64,000 bases of DNA from Litorimonas sp963972195 (GTDB lineage Bacteria > Pseudomonadota > Alphaproteobacteria > Caulobacterales > Maricaulaceae). Positions 55,055 through 63,515 of the stretch are shown here, one piece after another (within the stretch, counting starts at the first letter, position 1; the number at the start of each line of letters is the position of its first letter). The DNA lies in contig CAXATH010000001.1 in NCBI GenBank assembly GCA_963972195.1, positions 372,001-436,000 of the forward strand, in the 5' to 3' direction. A program made the translations under genes and the position numbers. A model generated the notes under the pieces. That model made no database searches. It saw only the letters and a program-made list of their open reading frames with translations, and was not told where the DNA came from.

Positions 55055-55222
55055 TTATAGAGCGCGGCTGGCACGGCGGTCGCGACGCGCATTGCGGCGA
55101 CCAATCAGACTTCCGGTGACGCCCTGTGTTTCTGGACGGCGCGCCTGAGCACCTTCGAATGTCGGACGGAATGTCCGCGTATCCAAGCTCATAAATTCTG
55201 TTCCGTTAAATTCAGTAGTCAT
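55055..55222 (-). CDS. small basic protein, 55 residues, unrecognised
   Basis: Found by reading the minus strand; a good ribosome-binding site (AGAGGTAAG) lies just before the ATG at 55222, and a terminator follows the stop. The protein begins MTTEFNGTEFMSLDTRTFRP and ends with an arginine-rich stretch (IGRRNARRDRRASRAL), so it could bind nucleic acid or a membrane surface. No known family is recognised. It is the last gene of the minus-strand small-gene cluster. Confidence 0.65.
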   Translation of the reverse strand: MTTEFNGTEFMSLDTRTFRPTFEGAQARRPETQGVTGSLIGRRNARRDRRASRAL

Positions 55223-55232
55223 TTTCTTACCT

Positions 55233-55361
55233 CTAGTTCACAGGAGCATCTTCGCCCTGCTTGACGGGGGCTATGTAGATATTTTTAATTTTTTGAGAAC
55301 AGACAGAACCGCCCGAACAGATATGCAGAATTGCAACGCTGGTTAACAAACCATTAGGCAC
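55233..55361 (-). CDS. possible 42-codon gene with GTG start
   Basis: An open frame between the two better-supported small genes. It would start at GTG 55359-55361, overlapping the 68-residue gene by 8 nt, and encode a hydrophobic N-part (LLTSVAILHICSGGSVCS) and a polar end (IAPVKQGEDAPVN), like a short exported peptide with two Cys. The ribosome-binding site is weak. The frame is open further upstream only across the neighbouring gene. It may be just a spacer. Confidence 0.3.
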   Translation of the reverse strand: MPNGLLTSVAILHICSGGSVCSQKIKNIYIAPVKQGEDAPVN

Positions 55362-55560
55362 GTTTACGTCTTTCTTCTTTGTAGAAAGGGCTTTCCGGCG
55401 GGTAAGAAAATTCGAGTATATCACTAGCAGGCTTGATTTCTGTCTCTTCCGACTCAAATTCAGAACCCGGTTGTAATATGACAGTATCTTCCGCTTGAGC
55501 ATTCGAGCTGAAGAAATTGATGTTAAGGTTGAACAGTTTTTGTGACACCTTAGACTCCAT
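55354..55560 (-). CDS. small acidic/charged protein, 68 residues, unrecognised
   Basis: ATG at 55560 with AAGGAG 3-4 nt upstream. The protein begins MESKVSQKLFNLNINFFSSN, has an acidic middle (PGSEFESEETEIKPASD) and ends in a basic tail (YKEERRKRA). No signal peptide or known domain is recognised. The frame is open upstream, but that part is antisense to aminopeptidase P. First gene of a minus-strand set whose 120-bp upstream gap is shared with the divergent pepP. Confidence 0.5.
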   Translation of the reverse strand: MESKVSQKLFNLNINFFSSNAQAEDTVILQPGSEFESEETEIKPASDILEFSYPPESPFYKEERRKRA

Positions 55561-55680
55561 TAACTCCTTCAAACGAATGGCCTGATGGATTACGCTATAG
55601 CACAGAACGCGAAGAAATGCGACCCGTTCCCCCATAACACGTATTTCACATATTATTTTTGACGGATTGGACACAGAAAC

Positions 55681-57504
55681 ATGAACGATATTACCCTCTT
55701 CCAAAACTTCGAAGTTAAAGGCGGTCCGGACTATGGCCGCAAAAATCTCCCTATTCTTCAAGCCGCGCTCAAAAAGCAAAATCTGGACGGTTTTATTGTC
55801 CCGCATGAAGACGAATATCAGAACGAATACCTCCCCGCCTCCACGGACCGCTTGCAATGGCTAAGCGGATTTACAGGCTCTGCCGGCGCCGCGGTGGTCA
55901 TGCAGGACAAAGCCGCGATGTTCGTTGACGGACGCTACGTTATCCAGATCAAGCAACAGGTAGACAAAGGCCTTTTCGACTATGAACGCCTCGAAGACGG
56001 CGTCGCCAAATGGCTACGGGGGAATGTAAAGGCCGGGCAGGTTATTGGCTATGATCCCAAACTCCACAGCCCGTCTGCCCTAGCGCAGCTGGTCGAAGCG
56101 ATAGAACTTGCCGGCGGCACCGCCAAAGCTATGGAGCCCAACCCGATTGATGTGGCTTGGACGGATCGCCCGCCTATGCCGCTTACCCCCATCACGGTTC
56201 AGCCCGAAAAGCTCGCCGGAAAATCACATGCCAAAAAACGCGAGGAGATTGCTGAAATCCTTCAGGAGAAGAATGCCGATTACGCTTTGATCACGGCGCC
56301 GGCTTCTATTGCCTGGCTTTTGAATATTCGCGGCGGCGATGTGCAATGTACGCCCCTGCCTCTGTCCACCGCAATCATTCGCAAGGATGGGCATGTCGAA
56401 CTCTTTGTCAGATCAGAAAAAATCTCTTCCGAAATCAGTCAGCACCTTGGCAATGAAGTCGCTATCCAAGGTGAAGAAGATTTGGAAACCACGCTGCAAG
56501 GTCTATCCGGTAAAACCGTCTTAATGGATCCGAACTCCGCCTCTGCTTGGCATTTCGATACAGCGACGAACTCCGGCGCAAACGTCAAAAAAGCAATGGA
56601 TGTTGTCGCCCTTCCAAAAGCCACTAAAACACAGGCCGAGCTGGAAGGATCTGCAACGGCGCACAAACGCGACGCCGTCGCCATTATTAAATTCCTGCAT
56701 TGGCTCGATACCGAAGCCCAGTCCGGTGAATATGACGAGATTTCAGCGGCCACGAAGCTTGAGATGTTCCGCCACGCAAATGACGGCCTCAAGGACTTAA
56801 GCTTTGAAACCATTTCCGGCGCGGGCGCGAACGGCGCGCTTTGTCATTACCGCGTCAGTGTTTCAACGGTATTGCCGCTCAAGCCAAATTCGCTTTATCT
56901 GGTCGATAGCGGCGGTCAATATCAGGACGGCACAACGGACATTACCCGCACAGTCCCGATTGGCGAACCGACAGATGAAATGCGCGATCGTTTCACCCGC
57001 GTCCTACAGGGTCATATCGCGCTGGCGACAATCCGTTTCCCCGAAGGCACTACAGGCCCGGCCCTGGACGCCTTTGCACGTGCGCCTCTCTGGCAGGTAG
57101 GTCTCGATTATGATCACGGCACAGGCCATGGCGTCGGGTCGTTCCTGGGCGTTCACGAGGGCCCGCAGCGCATCTCCAAGGCCTCAAACACAATCGCGCT
57201 TCAACCCGGTATGATTGTCTCAAATGAGCCTGGGTACTACAAAACAGGTGAATACGGCATTCGTATTGAGAACCTGCAATTTGTCTTGCCGCCGGAGGAG
57301 ATTGCGGGCGGTGAACGGCCCATGATGGCGTTTAAAACACTGACCATGGCCCCGATTCATCGCGATCTGATCGATCTGGATCTGCTCAACAAGGCGGAGC
57401 GGCAATATGTCGACGATTATCACGCCGAAGTTCTCAAAGAGATCGGTCCGAAATTTGACGGCGAAATTAAGAGCTGGCTCGAGAAAGCCTGCGCCCCTCT
57501 TTAG
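55681..57504 (+). CDS. pepP: aminopeptidase P family protein (Xaa-Pro aminopeptidase)
   Basis: Removes N-terminal residues preceding proline, cytoplasmic. The 607-residue protein is the long, three-domain form: two creatinase-like N-domains (about 1-310) and an M24 catalytic domain. Dinuclear metal ligands are visible in LVDSGGQYQDGTTDITRT (two Asp), GTGHGVGSFLGVHEGP (His) and SNEPGYYKTGEYGIRIEN (two Glu). Length fits the APP1-like group. The stop overlaps that of the convergent MFS gene by 4 nt. Confidence 0.92.
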   Translation: MNDITLFQNFEVKGGPDYGRKNLPILQAALKKQNLDGFIVPHEDEYQNEYLPASTDRLQWLSGFTGSAGAAVVMQDKAAMFVDGRYVIQIKQQVDKGLFDYERLEDGVAKWLRGNVKAGQVIGYDPKLHSPSALAQLVEAIELAGGTAKAMEPNPIDVAWTDRPPMPLTPITVQPEKLAGKSHAKKREEIAEILQEKNADYALITAPASIAWLLNIRGGDVQCTPLPLSTAIIRKDGHVELFVRSEKISSEISQHLGNEVAIQGEEDLETTLQGLSGKTVLMDPNSASAWHFDTATNSGANVKKAMDVVALPKATKTQAELEGSATAHKRDAVAIIKFLHWLDTEAQSGEYDEISAATKLEMFRHANDGLKDLSFETISGAGANGALCHYRVSVSTVLPLKPNSLYLVDSGGQYQDGTTDITRTVPIGEPTDEMRDRFTRVLQGHIALATIRFPEGTTGPALDAFARAPLWQVGLDYDHGTGHGVGSFLGVHEGPQRISKASNTIALQPGMIVSNEPGYYKTGEYGIRIENLQFVLPPEEIAGGERPMMAFKTLTMAPIHRDLIDLDLLNKAERQYVDDYHAEVLKEIGPKFDGEIKSWLEKACAPL

Positions 57505-58730
57505 CTACTTTCTATCTCCAAGGTTTTTCGTTTTTGAAAGGCCTTGGAGATGAACACCATCATGATACAGGCGCAGACGCAATAGACGCCCATCGCAGTA
57601 ATCTGCTTCGGATAAGAGACCCCGATATCTATCAGCCACCCGGTCAGCCCTGGGCCAGCGGCGGTACAAAATACCATCATCGACACAATTATGGCGCGGA
57701 TGGAACCTAGATGTTTGGTGCCGTAAAGCTCTGGCCAAATCGTCCCCATTAGCGTGGAGGAGAAACCGTAAGAAATTCCCATTAAAGACATAAAGGCAAA
57801 GGCTGACCACTGCGCCTCAAATCCGCCCAACACAAAGCAAGACAGCGATAAGGGGATCAGAAAACTTGGTAAGAGCTTTATCGCTGAAAATCGGTCGACC
57901 AAAGCGCCGGATATCAGCGTAAAAATAATGGTAGAAACGGCCATTAGTGAAAATGCCGAGGCAAAGGCTGGCAAGGACCAGTCCCGCAATTCCACCAAAT
58001 AGACTTGGTGGAAAAACACGGTCGTCCCGATAAACGCCGGAGCCAGCATACCTAATAGCACTATCCAAAATAGCGGATCACGTATGACCTCCGGGCGGGT
58101 CCAATCGCGGCCATCCGTGACGAGCGGTATTGGATCATCGGCCCTAGGCTCTCTGTTTTTAGAGACCAGAATAGCGATAAGCGGCAAGGCCAGTACTAGC
58201 AACGCAATCGCCGCCAAGAGCCAGCTATATCGCCAGCCAACCCAACTCACCGTAAGAACGAACAAAACGGGTAACACCGCTTCGCCCGCATTGTGACCGA
58301 GGGTCACTAGAGAGACAGCTCGTCCGCGACTCGCCGTAAACCACCGCGCCGCCGCCGTGAGAGCATTTTGGGTCATCATCCCCTGTCCAAAAAGCCGGAG
58401 TAAATAGATGACAAGAACCAAAGTGATGACATGCGTCGAGAAAGTCATACCAATCGCTCCGAGCGCTAAAAGCGGGACGATCATCAAAGTGACTTTCGCC
58501 GGAGTAAAATAGTCAACGATTTTACCGACCCATGGGAGTGACAATGCGCTGCCTAATGTGGCGATCATATAGATTAATCCGAAGTCACCATGACTTAAAT
58601 CATACTCAGCCCGGATCTCGCCTGCGGACAGGGAAATGAAAAACGTCTGCCCGAAAGAGGAAAAAAAGGTGAGTAAAAACCCGCCCACAACCCAACGGGC
58701 ATTCTCTTTAAAGAATCTGAGTATTGGCAT
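57501..58730 (-). CDS. MFS transporter
   Basis: Inner-membrane secondary transporter with about 12 helices, 409 residues from the ATG at 58730 (MPILRFFKENARWVVGG). RAEYDLSHGDFGLIYMIATLG and the loop 2-3 segment WVGKIVDYF are typical of MFS proteins resembling the oxalate/formate or monocarboxylate group. The substrate is not predictable. An in-frame ATG 17 codons upstream (58781) lies 12 bp from ligA; neither start has a clear ribosome-binding site. Probably co-transcribed with recN and ligA. Confidence 0.8.
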   Translation of the reverse strand: MPILRFFKENARWVVGGFLLTFFSSFGQTFFISLSAGEIRAEYDLSHGDFGLIYMIATLGSALSLPWVGKIVDYFTPAKVTLMIVPLLALGAIGMTFSTHVITLVLVIYLLRLFGQGMMTQNALTAAARWFTASRGRAVSLVTLGHNAGEAVLPVLFVLTVSWVGWRYSWLLAAIALLVLALPLIAILVSKNREPRADDPIPLVTDGRDWTRPEVIRDPLFWIVLLGMLAPAFIGTTVFFHQVYLVELRDWSLPAFASAFSLMAVSTIIFTLISGALVDRFSAIKLLPSFLIPLSLSCFVLGGFEAQWSAFAFMSLMGISYGFSSTLMGTIWPELYGTKHLGSIRAIIVSMMVFCTAAGPGLTGWLIDIGVSYPKQITAMGVYCVCACIMMVFISKAFQKRKTLEIESS

Positions 58731-58793
58731 AGCTAGGCTTTGCAGCGAGAGCCGTTCAAAGGCAAGGGCCGCACGTTGCATAAAGCGCTGCGC

Positions 58794-60866
58794 TTATTCA
58801 ATCAACGAAAGCCATTCGTCTTCTGTCAGCACGTTCACCCCAAGCCCTTGTGCCTTTGTCAGCTTTGAGCCGGCGCCCGGACCAGCGACAAGGTAATCGG
58901 TTTTGGCCGATATTGATCCGCTGACTTTCGCGCCGAGGCTTTGCGCTTTGGCTTTGGCTTCATCGCGGGAAAATCGTTCAAGCTTTCCGGTGAAGACAAC
59001 CGTTTTGCCTGACACCACACTGTCTGCGGCGATCTCTTCGACGGGTTCAATCGTTATGTGCTCAAGCAAGCTTTCGACGACAGAGCGGTTTTCCGGAGCG
59101 GTCATAAACTGGCTAAAGGCCGTAGCGGCGGCTTCGCCGACGCCGTCAATGTGGAGGATGGATTGGAATGCCGCGCTCTCTCTTTCCGCCAAGTCACCCC
59201 ATTGTGCCTTCAGGTTTTCCAAACTCTGAAAATGCCGTGCCATCAACCGCGCATTGCCCTGTCCGATATGGCGAATACCTAGAGCATACAGAAAACGTGC
59301 AAATCCGATGGTGCGCCGCGCGTCTATGGCATTGAAAAGGTTATCTATACTCGTCTTACCGAACCCTTCGAGTTTTTCGAGTTCAGATCGTTTTTCTTGG
59401 AGAACAAATATATCAGCTGGCTCGCGTACCAAACCCAGTTCAAAGAACAAGGCGATCTGTTTTTCACCCAGACCGTCAATGTCGAAAGCGCGGCGGGACA
59501 CGAAATGCTTAAGCCCCTCTTTGGCCTGGGCAGGGCAAGCCAGTCCATTCGTGCAGCGCCGCACAACATCCTGCCGTCCTGTTTTCTCGTCGATATCCCG
59601 AAGCGCTTCTGCGCCGCAGATCGGGCAATTTTTCGGCAAGGCATATGGCTCTCCGCCGCCGTCTTTAATGACTTGCAACACTTGTGGGATGACGTCCCCT
59701 GCCCTTTGAATTTCGACCGTATCGCCCTGTTTAACGCCTAGGCGTTCAATCTCGTCTTCATTATGCAAAGTGGCGTTGGAAACAACAACGCCACCGACCG
59801 TGATGGGCGTCAGGCGCGCCACAGGGGTAAGAGCGCCTGTTCGTCCCACTTGCACGTCAATCGTTTCTAGAACGGTCACAGCCTTTTCGGCCGGGAATTT
59901 ATGCGCGATTGCCCATCGGGGAGCCCGGCTGACAAAGCCGAGGCGATCTTGCAGCGCGAGGTCGTTTACCTTGTAAACGACCCCGTCAATGTCATAGCCA
60001 AGCGTGGCGCGTTTTTCTTCTATGTCGTGATAATGAACGATCATCTCTTTCGCGCTGTTATGAACGCGCATATCCGGATTGGTCGAAAACCCCCATTCGG
60101 TCATTTTCTGGACGGCGCCCATTTGTGTTTCGGCGAGCGGTTCGCTGAGCTCTCCCCATGTATAGGCGAAGAACCTCAGAGGGCGCGACGCTGTGATGCT
60201 CGGGTCAATCTGGCGAAGTGACCCCGCCGCTGCATTGCGCGGGTTCTTATATTCCGGCTTTCCAGCTTTGAGCTGCGCCGCATTCATCTCTTCGAACGCG
60301 TCATGCTCGATATAGACTTCACCGCGTATTTCAAGAATGTCCGGCCACCCCTTGCCGCTCAATTCATGCGGCACGTCTTGCTTTAGCGTCATCAAATTGC
60401 GTGTGACGTCTTCGCCGGTCTGCCCGTCTCCGCGAGTGGCGCCCGTGACGAGCTTTCCATGCTCATAGCGTAGAGACGCCGACAAACCGTCAATCTTAGG
60501 CTCTGCCGTAAAGGAAAGCTCCGTATCGGCATCTAGGCTTAAAAACCGTTTTACCCGTGCCACAAAATCTCGAACGTCTCCGTCATCAAAAGCGTTGTCC
60601 AATGAAAGCATGGGGACGCTATGTTTGATTTTATCAAACCGTCCGGAGGGTTTAGCGCCGACTTTCTGCGTCGGGCTGTTTTTCGTAATCAAATGCGGAA
60701 ACGCGCTTTCCAGATCCGTCAGCTCTTTACGTAGAGCGTCGTAATCGGCATCTGACAAAAGCGGACTATCCTCACCGTAATATTGCTCATCTGCGGCGCG
60801 GATTTCCATGCTCAAGTTTTTGATGCGTTTTTTTGCATCCGCCTCTGTCACGGCCCTGTCGTTCAT
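58794..60866 (-). CDS. ligA: NAD-dependent DNA ligase
   Basis: Seals nicks in replication and repair. The 690-residue protein has the adenylation motif KIDG (Lys124) in FTAEPKIDGLSASLRYE, the NAD-binding Ia domain at the start, an OB fold, the zinc finger CPICGAEA...RCTNGLACPAQ, helix-hairpin-helix repeats (LEGFGKTSIDNLF, IDGVGEAAATAF) and a C-terminal BRCT domain (VVFTGKLERFSRDEAKAKAQ). All expected domains are present. The start overlaps the recN stop by 4 nt. Confidence 0.97.
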   Translation of the reverse strand: MNDRAVTEADAKKRIKNLSMEIRAADEQYYGEDSPLLSDADYDALRKELTDLESAFPHLITKNSPTQKVGAKPSGRFDKIKHSVPMLSLDNAFDDGDVRDFVARVKRFLSLDADTELSFTAEPKIDGLSASLRYEHGKLVTGATRGDGQTGEDVTRNLMTLKQDVPHELSGKGWPDILEIRGEVYIEHDAFEEMNAAQLKAGKPEYKNPRNAAAGSLRQIDPSITASRPLRFFAYTWGELSEPLAETQMGAVQKMTEWGFSTNPDMRVHNSAKEMIVHYHDIEEKRATLGYDIDGVVYKVNDLALQDRLGFVSRAPRWAIAHKFPAEKAVTVLETIDVQVGRTGALTPVARLTPITVGGVVVSNATLHNEDEIERLGVKQGDTVEIQRAGDVIPQVLQVIKDGGGEPYALPKNCPICGAEALRDIDEKTGRQDVVRRCTNGLACPAQAKEGLKHFVSRRAFDIDGLGEKQIALFFELGLVREPADIFVLQEKRSELEKLEGFGKTSIDNLFNAIDARRTIGFARFLYALGIRHIGQGNARLMARHFQSLENLKAQWGDLAERESAAFQSILHIDGVGEAAATAFSQFMTAPENRSVVESLLEHITIEPVEEIAADSVVSGKTVVFTGKLERFSRDEAKAKAQSLGAKVSGSISAKTDYLVAGPGAGSKLTKAQGLGVNVLTEDEWLSLIE

Positions 60867-62539
60867 GACGCCATAAGTTGCCGAGCAGCGGCGCGGGCTT
60901 CTTGCGTGATACTTTCACCGGCGAGCATCCGCGCAATCTCTTCCTCGCGGGCTTCGTCGGCAACGGCGTGGACCTGTGTGGTCGTGGTTGACCCGGTTGA
61001 GGATTTTTCGATACGGAATTGATTATCTGCCGCGGCGGCGACTTGCGGGCTATGGGTCACGACGAAGACCTGCGCGGTTTTCGCCAGACGCGATAATCTT
61101 TTCCCGACCGCATTGGCCACTGCGCCGCCCACACCCTGGTCGACTTCGTCAAAGACCATCACGGCTTCATTCTTTCCGGCCAGAGCGACTTTAATGGCCA
61201 GAGCGAAGCGCGCCATCTCTCCGCCAGAAGCAATCTTGTCGAGCGGCCCTAGGGCCGTGCCGGGGTTCGTCGAAACGACAAAACGAACTAGGTCTACGCC
61301 CATCGCACTTTCCGGCGCGGCTTCAATTCGCGTTTCAAAGGTCGCGCGCTCCATTTTCAGCGGCGGCAGTTCCTGCGCCACGGCTTCGTCGAGTGCTTTC
61401 GCCGCCCCTTGGCGGGCTTCTGTGAGCGTCGTAGCGGCGAGGTCATATATTTCCTTCGCCTTAGCCGCTTCTTTCTCCGCCTTGGAAATATCTTTCGCAA
61501 CGCTTTCTATTGCCTCAAGCTCCTCATCAAATTGGGCACGTTTCTCAATGAGGCCCGGAATATCACATCCATATTTTCGGGCGGCCCCGCGAAGCGCGAA
61601 GAGACGTTTTTCAACGGCGTCCAAACGCCCTGGTTCGACATCAAAGCTCTGCGCCGCCACGCTGACGGCGTTTCGGGCTTCTTGTGTTTCCAATAGGGCG
61701 CGCTCTAAGGCTTCTGCCGCGAGTTGAAGGGATTTTGCTGCCGGCAAATCACTATCGCCGAATTTACTGTTCACCCGCTCAATCCCAGAAAGCGCCATAG
61801 ACAGACGTTCTTCAAATTCGCCGTCTTCGCCGAGCGTGTCTTGCGCGGCGGTCAGCTCTGACAGAGCGCCTTCTGCGCCCTGTAAAAAACGCCGCTCATC
61901 AGCAAGGGTTTCTTCTTCGCCGGGCCGAACGTCCAGCCGATCCAGCTCGTTCATCGCGTGTTCGAGGAATTCTTGATCCTCTCCAGCTTTACTTTGACGT
62001 TCTTTAAGCGCTTTAAGGTGCTTCTGTGTGTCCCGCCGGGTTTGATAGGCACTCGCCACGGCCTGTAGCTCGGATTTGTGACCGCCAAAAAGATCGAGAA
62101 GCGTAATATGGGTGGTCGGGTCCAGCAGACCCCGCCCGTCATGCTGCCCGTGAACTTCCAAAAGTAGTTTTCCTACTTCGGAGAGCAGTTTCACACTGGC
62201 CGGAGAATCATTGATATAGGCTTTGGAGCGTCCATCGGATTGAATGATGCGGCGCAGGGTGAGATCTTCGCCTGCCACAATCTCAATATCCTGTTCGGTC
62301 AGATGCGCAATTACTGGATGGGAGGTCGATAGCGCAAATGAGGCGGTGCATTCCGCCTTTTCAGTTCCGGCCCGAATGAGGCCGCGATCCGAGCGTGCCC
62401 CTGTGGCCATGCCGAGCGCATCAAGAATAATGGATTTACCGGCTCCGGTCTCGCCCGTAAGCGCAGTCAAGCCACCGTCGAACTCGAGGCTCAACTGTTC
62501 GATCAGAACTACGTTGCGGACAAATAACCCACTTAACAT
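60863..62539 (-). CDS. recN: DNA repair protein RecN
   Basis: SMC-like ATPase in double-strand break repair. The 558 residues have Walker A GETGAGKS (29-36), a long coiled-coil middle (about 150-370), and at the C-terminus ASGGEMARFALAIKVAL (ABC signature) and AVMVFDEVDQGVGG (Walker B). It is placed between bamD (19 bp upstream) and ligA (4-nt overlap), a common alphaproteobacterial order. No LexA box was identified nearby. Confidence 0.95.
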   Translation of the reverse strand: MLSGLFVRNVVLIEQLSLEFDGGLTALTGETGAGKSIILDALGMATGARSDRGLIRAGTEKAECTASFALSTSHPVIAHLTEQDIEIVAGEDLTLRRIIQSDGRSKAYINDSPASVKLLSEVGKLLLEVHGQHDGRGLLDPTTHITLLDLFGGHKSELQAVASAYQTRRDTQKHLKALKERQSKAGEDQEFLEHAMNELDRLDVRPGEEETLADERRFLQGAEGALSELTAAQDTLGEDGEFEERLSMALSGIERVNSKFGDSDLPAAKSLQLAAEALERALLETQEARNAVSVAAQSFDVEPGRLDAVEKRLFALRGAARKYGCDIPGLIEKRAQFDEELEAIESVAKDISKAEKEAAKAKEIYDLAATTLTEARQGAAKALDEAVAQELPPLKMERATFETRIEAAPESAMGVDLVRFVVSTNPGTALGPLDKIASGGEMARFALAIKVALAGKNEAVMVFDEVDQGVGGAVANAVGKRLSRLAKTAQVFVVTHSPQVAAAADNQFRIEKSSTGSTTTTQVHAVADEAREEEIARMLAGESITQEARAAARQLMAS

Positions 62540-62558
62540 ATCGCTTCTGTCATATCTG

Positions 62559-63419
62559 TTAGAACAACCGCTCTTTCAAACGTTGCCAGTATCCGTCGCG
62601 GCGATTCTTTTTCAGTTCCGCCTCAAGATCAACTCCGTAGCCTTGGAGTAGATTATATGAGTCTTCATACCATACACCATTTGGGTAGTTATAACCCAAA
62701 ACGGAACCGACTAATTTGGCCTCATTGATAATGCCGAGAGAGACGTAGGACTCGACAAGACGGTGAAGCGCCTCTTCGGTTTGAGAGGTCGTCTCATAAT
62801 TTTTTACAACATTTTTGAAACGGCCAATCGCGGCAAGTTGTTGATTTTGTTTAAGATAATAGCGCCCAATCGCCATTTCTTTACCTGCAAGGTGGTCATG
62901 CGTCAGTTCGAGTTTCAGTCTGGCGTCACGCGCGTAGTCGCTATCGGGAAACCGTCTTACGACTTGTTGTAGCGCAGCCTCAGCATTGACGGTGGTGGCT
63001 TGATCCCGGCCTACATCATAAATTTGATCATAGTAATTGATTGCGATTAGGTAATAGGCGTAGGGCGTGCTCTCATTACCCGGATGAAGACTGATAAAGC
63101 GCTGGGCGGTGGCCACACTCTCTTCGTAATCGGTGGAACGGTAATGGGCGTAAGCACTCATCAACATAGCGCGGCGAGCCCAACGCGAGAATGGATGCTG
63201 CCGTTCAACTTCTTGAAAGAAGAGATTGGCTTCGTCCCAATCGTTCTTCTCGACCCGGTCAATAGCCTGATTGTAAATTAGCTCCGCAGGACGCTCGATA
63301 TATGCGAGTTTTTCCTTCTTCGATTTGCCACCGAAAATCGAGCATGCCGAAAGGATGATGGTGAGAATAGCAATCAGTCCAAAGCGGACGAAACGCATAT
63401 AAGTCGTGTTAAAAGCCAT
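62559..63419 (-). CDS. bamD: outer membrane assembly lipoprotein BamD
   Basis: Essential part of the BAM complex that inserts beta-barrel proteins into the outer membrane. The 286-residue protein has a lipoprotein signal (GLIAILTIILSAC, Cys26) and TPR repeats from about residue 40 to 240 (PAELIYNQAIDRVEKNDWDEA, PFSRWARRAMLMSAYAHYRS). An ATG seven codons later (63398) would give a more typical signal length; GGA upstream slightly favours the first. It lies 96 bp downstream of lpxC. Confidence 0.92.
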   Translation of the reverse strand: MAFNTTYMRFVRFGLIAILTIILSACSIFGGKSKKEKLAYIERPAELIYNQAIDRVEKNDWDEANLFFQEVERQHPFSRWARRAMLMSAYAHYRSTDYEESVATAQRFISLHPGNESTPYAYYLIAINYYDQIYDVGRDQATTVNAEAALQQVVRRFPDSDYARDARLKLELTHDHLAGKEMAIGRYYLKQNQQLAAIGRFKNVVKNYETTSQTEEALHRLVESYVSLGIINEAKLVGSVLGYNYPNGVWYEDSYNLLQGYGVDLEAELKKNRRDGYWQRLKERLF

Positions 63420-63453
63420 AAAGCAATCCGTTTGCGGATATGATTCTAAGCAT

Positions 63454-63486
63454 ATCCTTTAAAATACAATGGGTCTCTTAAAGGAT
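63454..63486. repeat. 9-bp inverted repeat between lpxC and bamD
   Basis: ATCCTTTAA (63454-63462) and TTAAAGGAT (63478-63486) are perfect inverted copies separated by 15 nt. No T run follows on the minus strand, so it is not a standard terminator; it could be an operator or a weak mRNA hairpin before bamD. Confidence 0.6.
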
Positions 63487-63515
63487 GGTTTGCAAGGCGG
63501 AAAGTGAGAAAACTG

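Noticed and set aside
55362..55502. Upstream extension of the possible 42-codon gene, to an ATG at 55502
   Set aside because: This part overlaps the better-supported 68-residue gene in another frame, and no ribosome-binding site was seen for that ATG.
55561..55857. Upstream extension of the 68-residue small gene
   Set aside because: Most of it is antisense to the pepP start region; the ATG at 55560 has its own AAGGAG.
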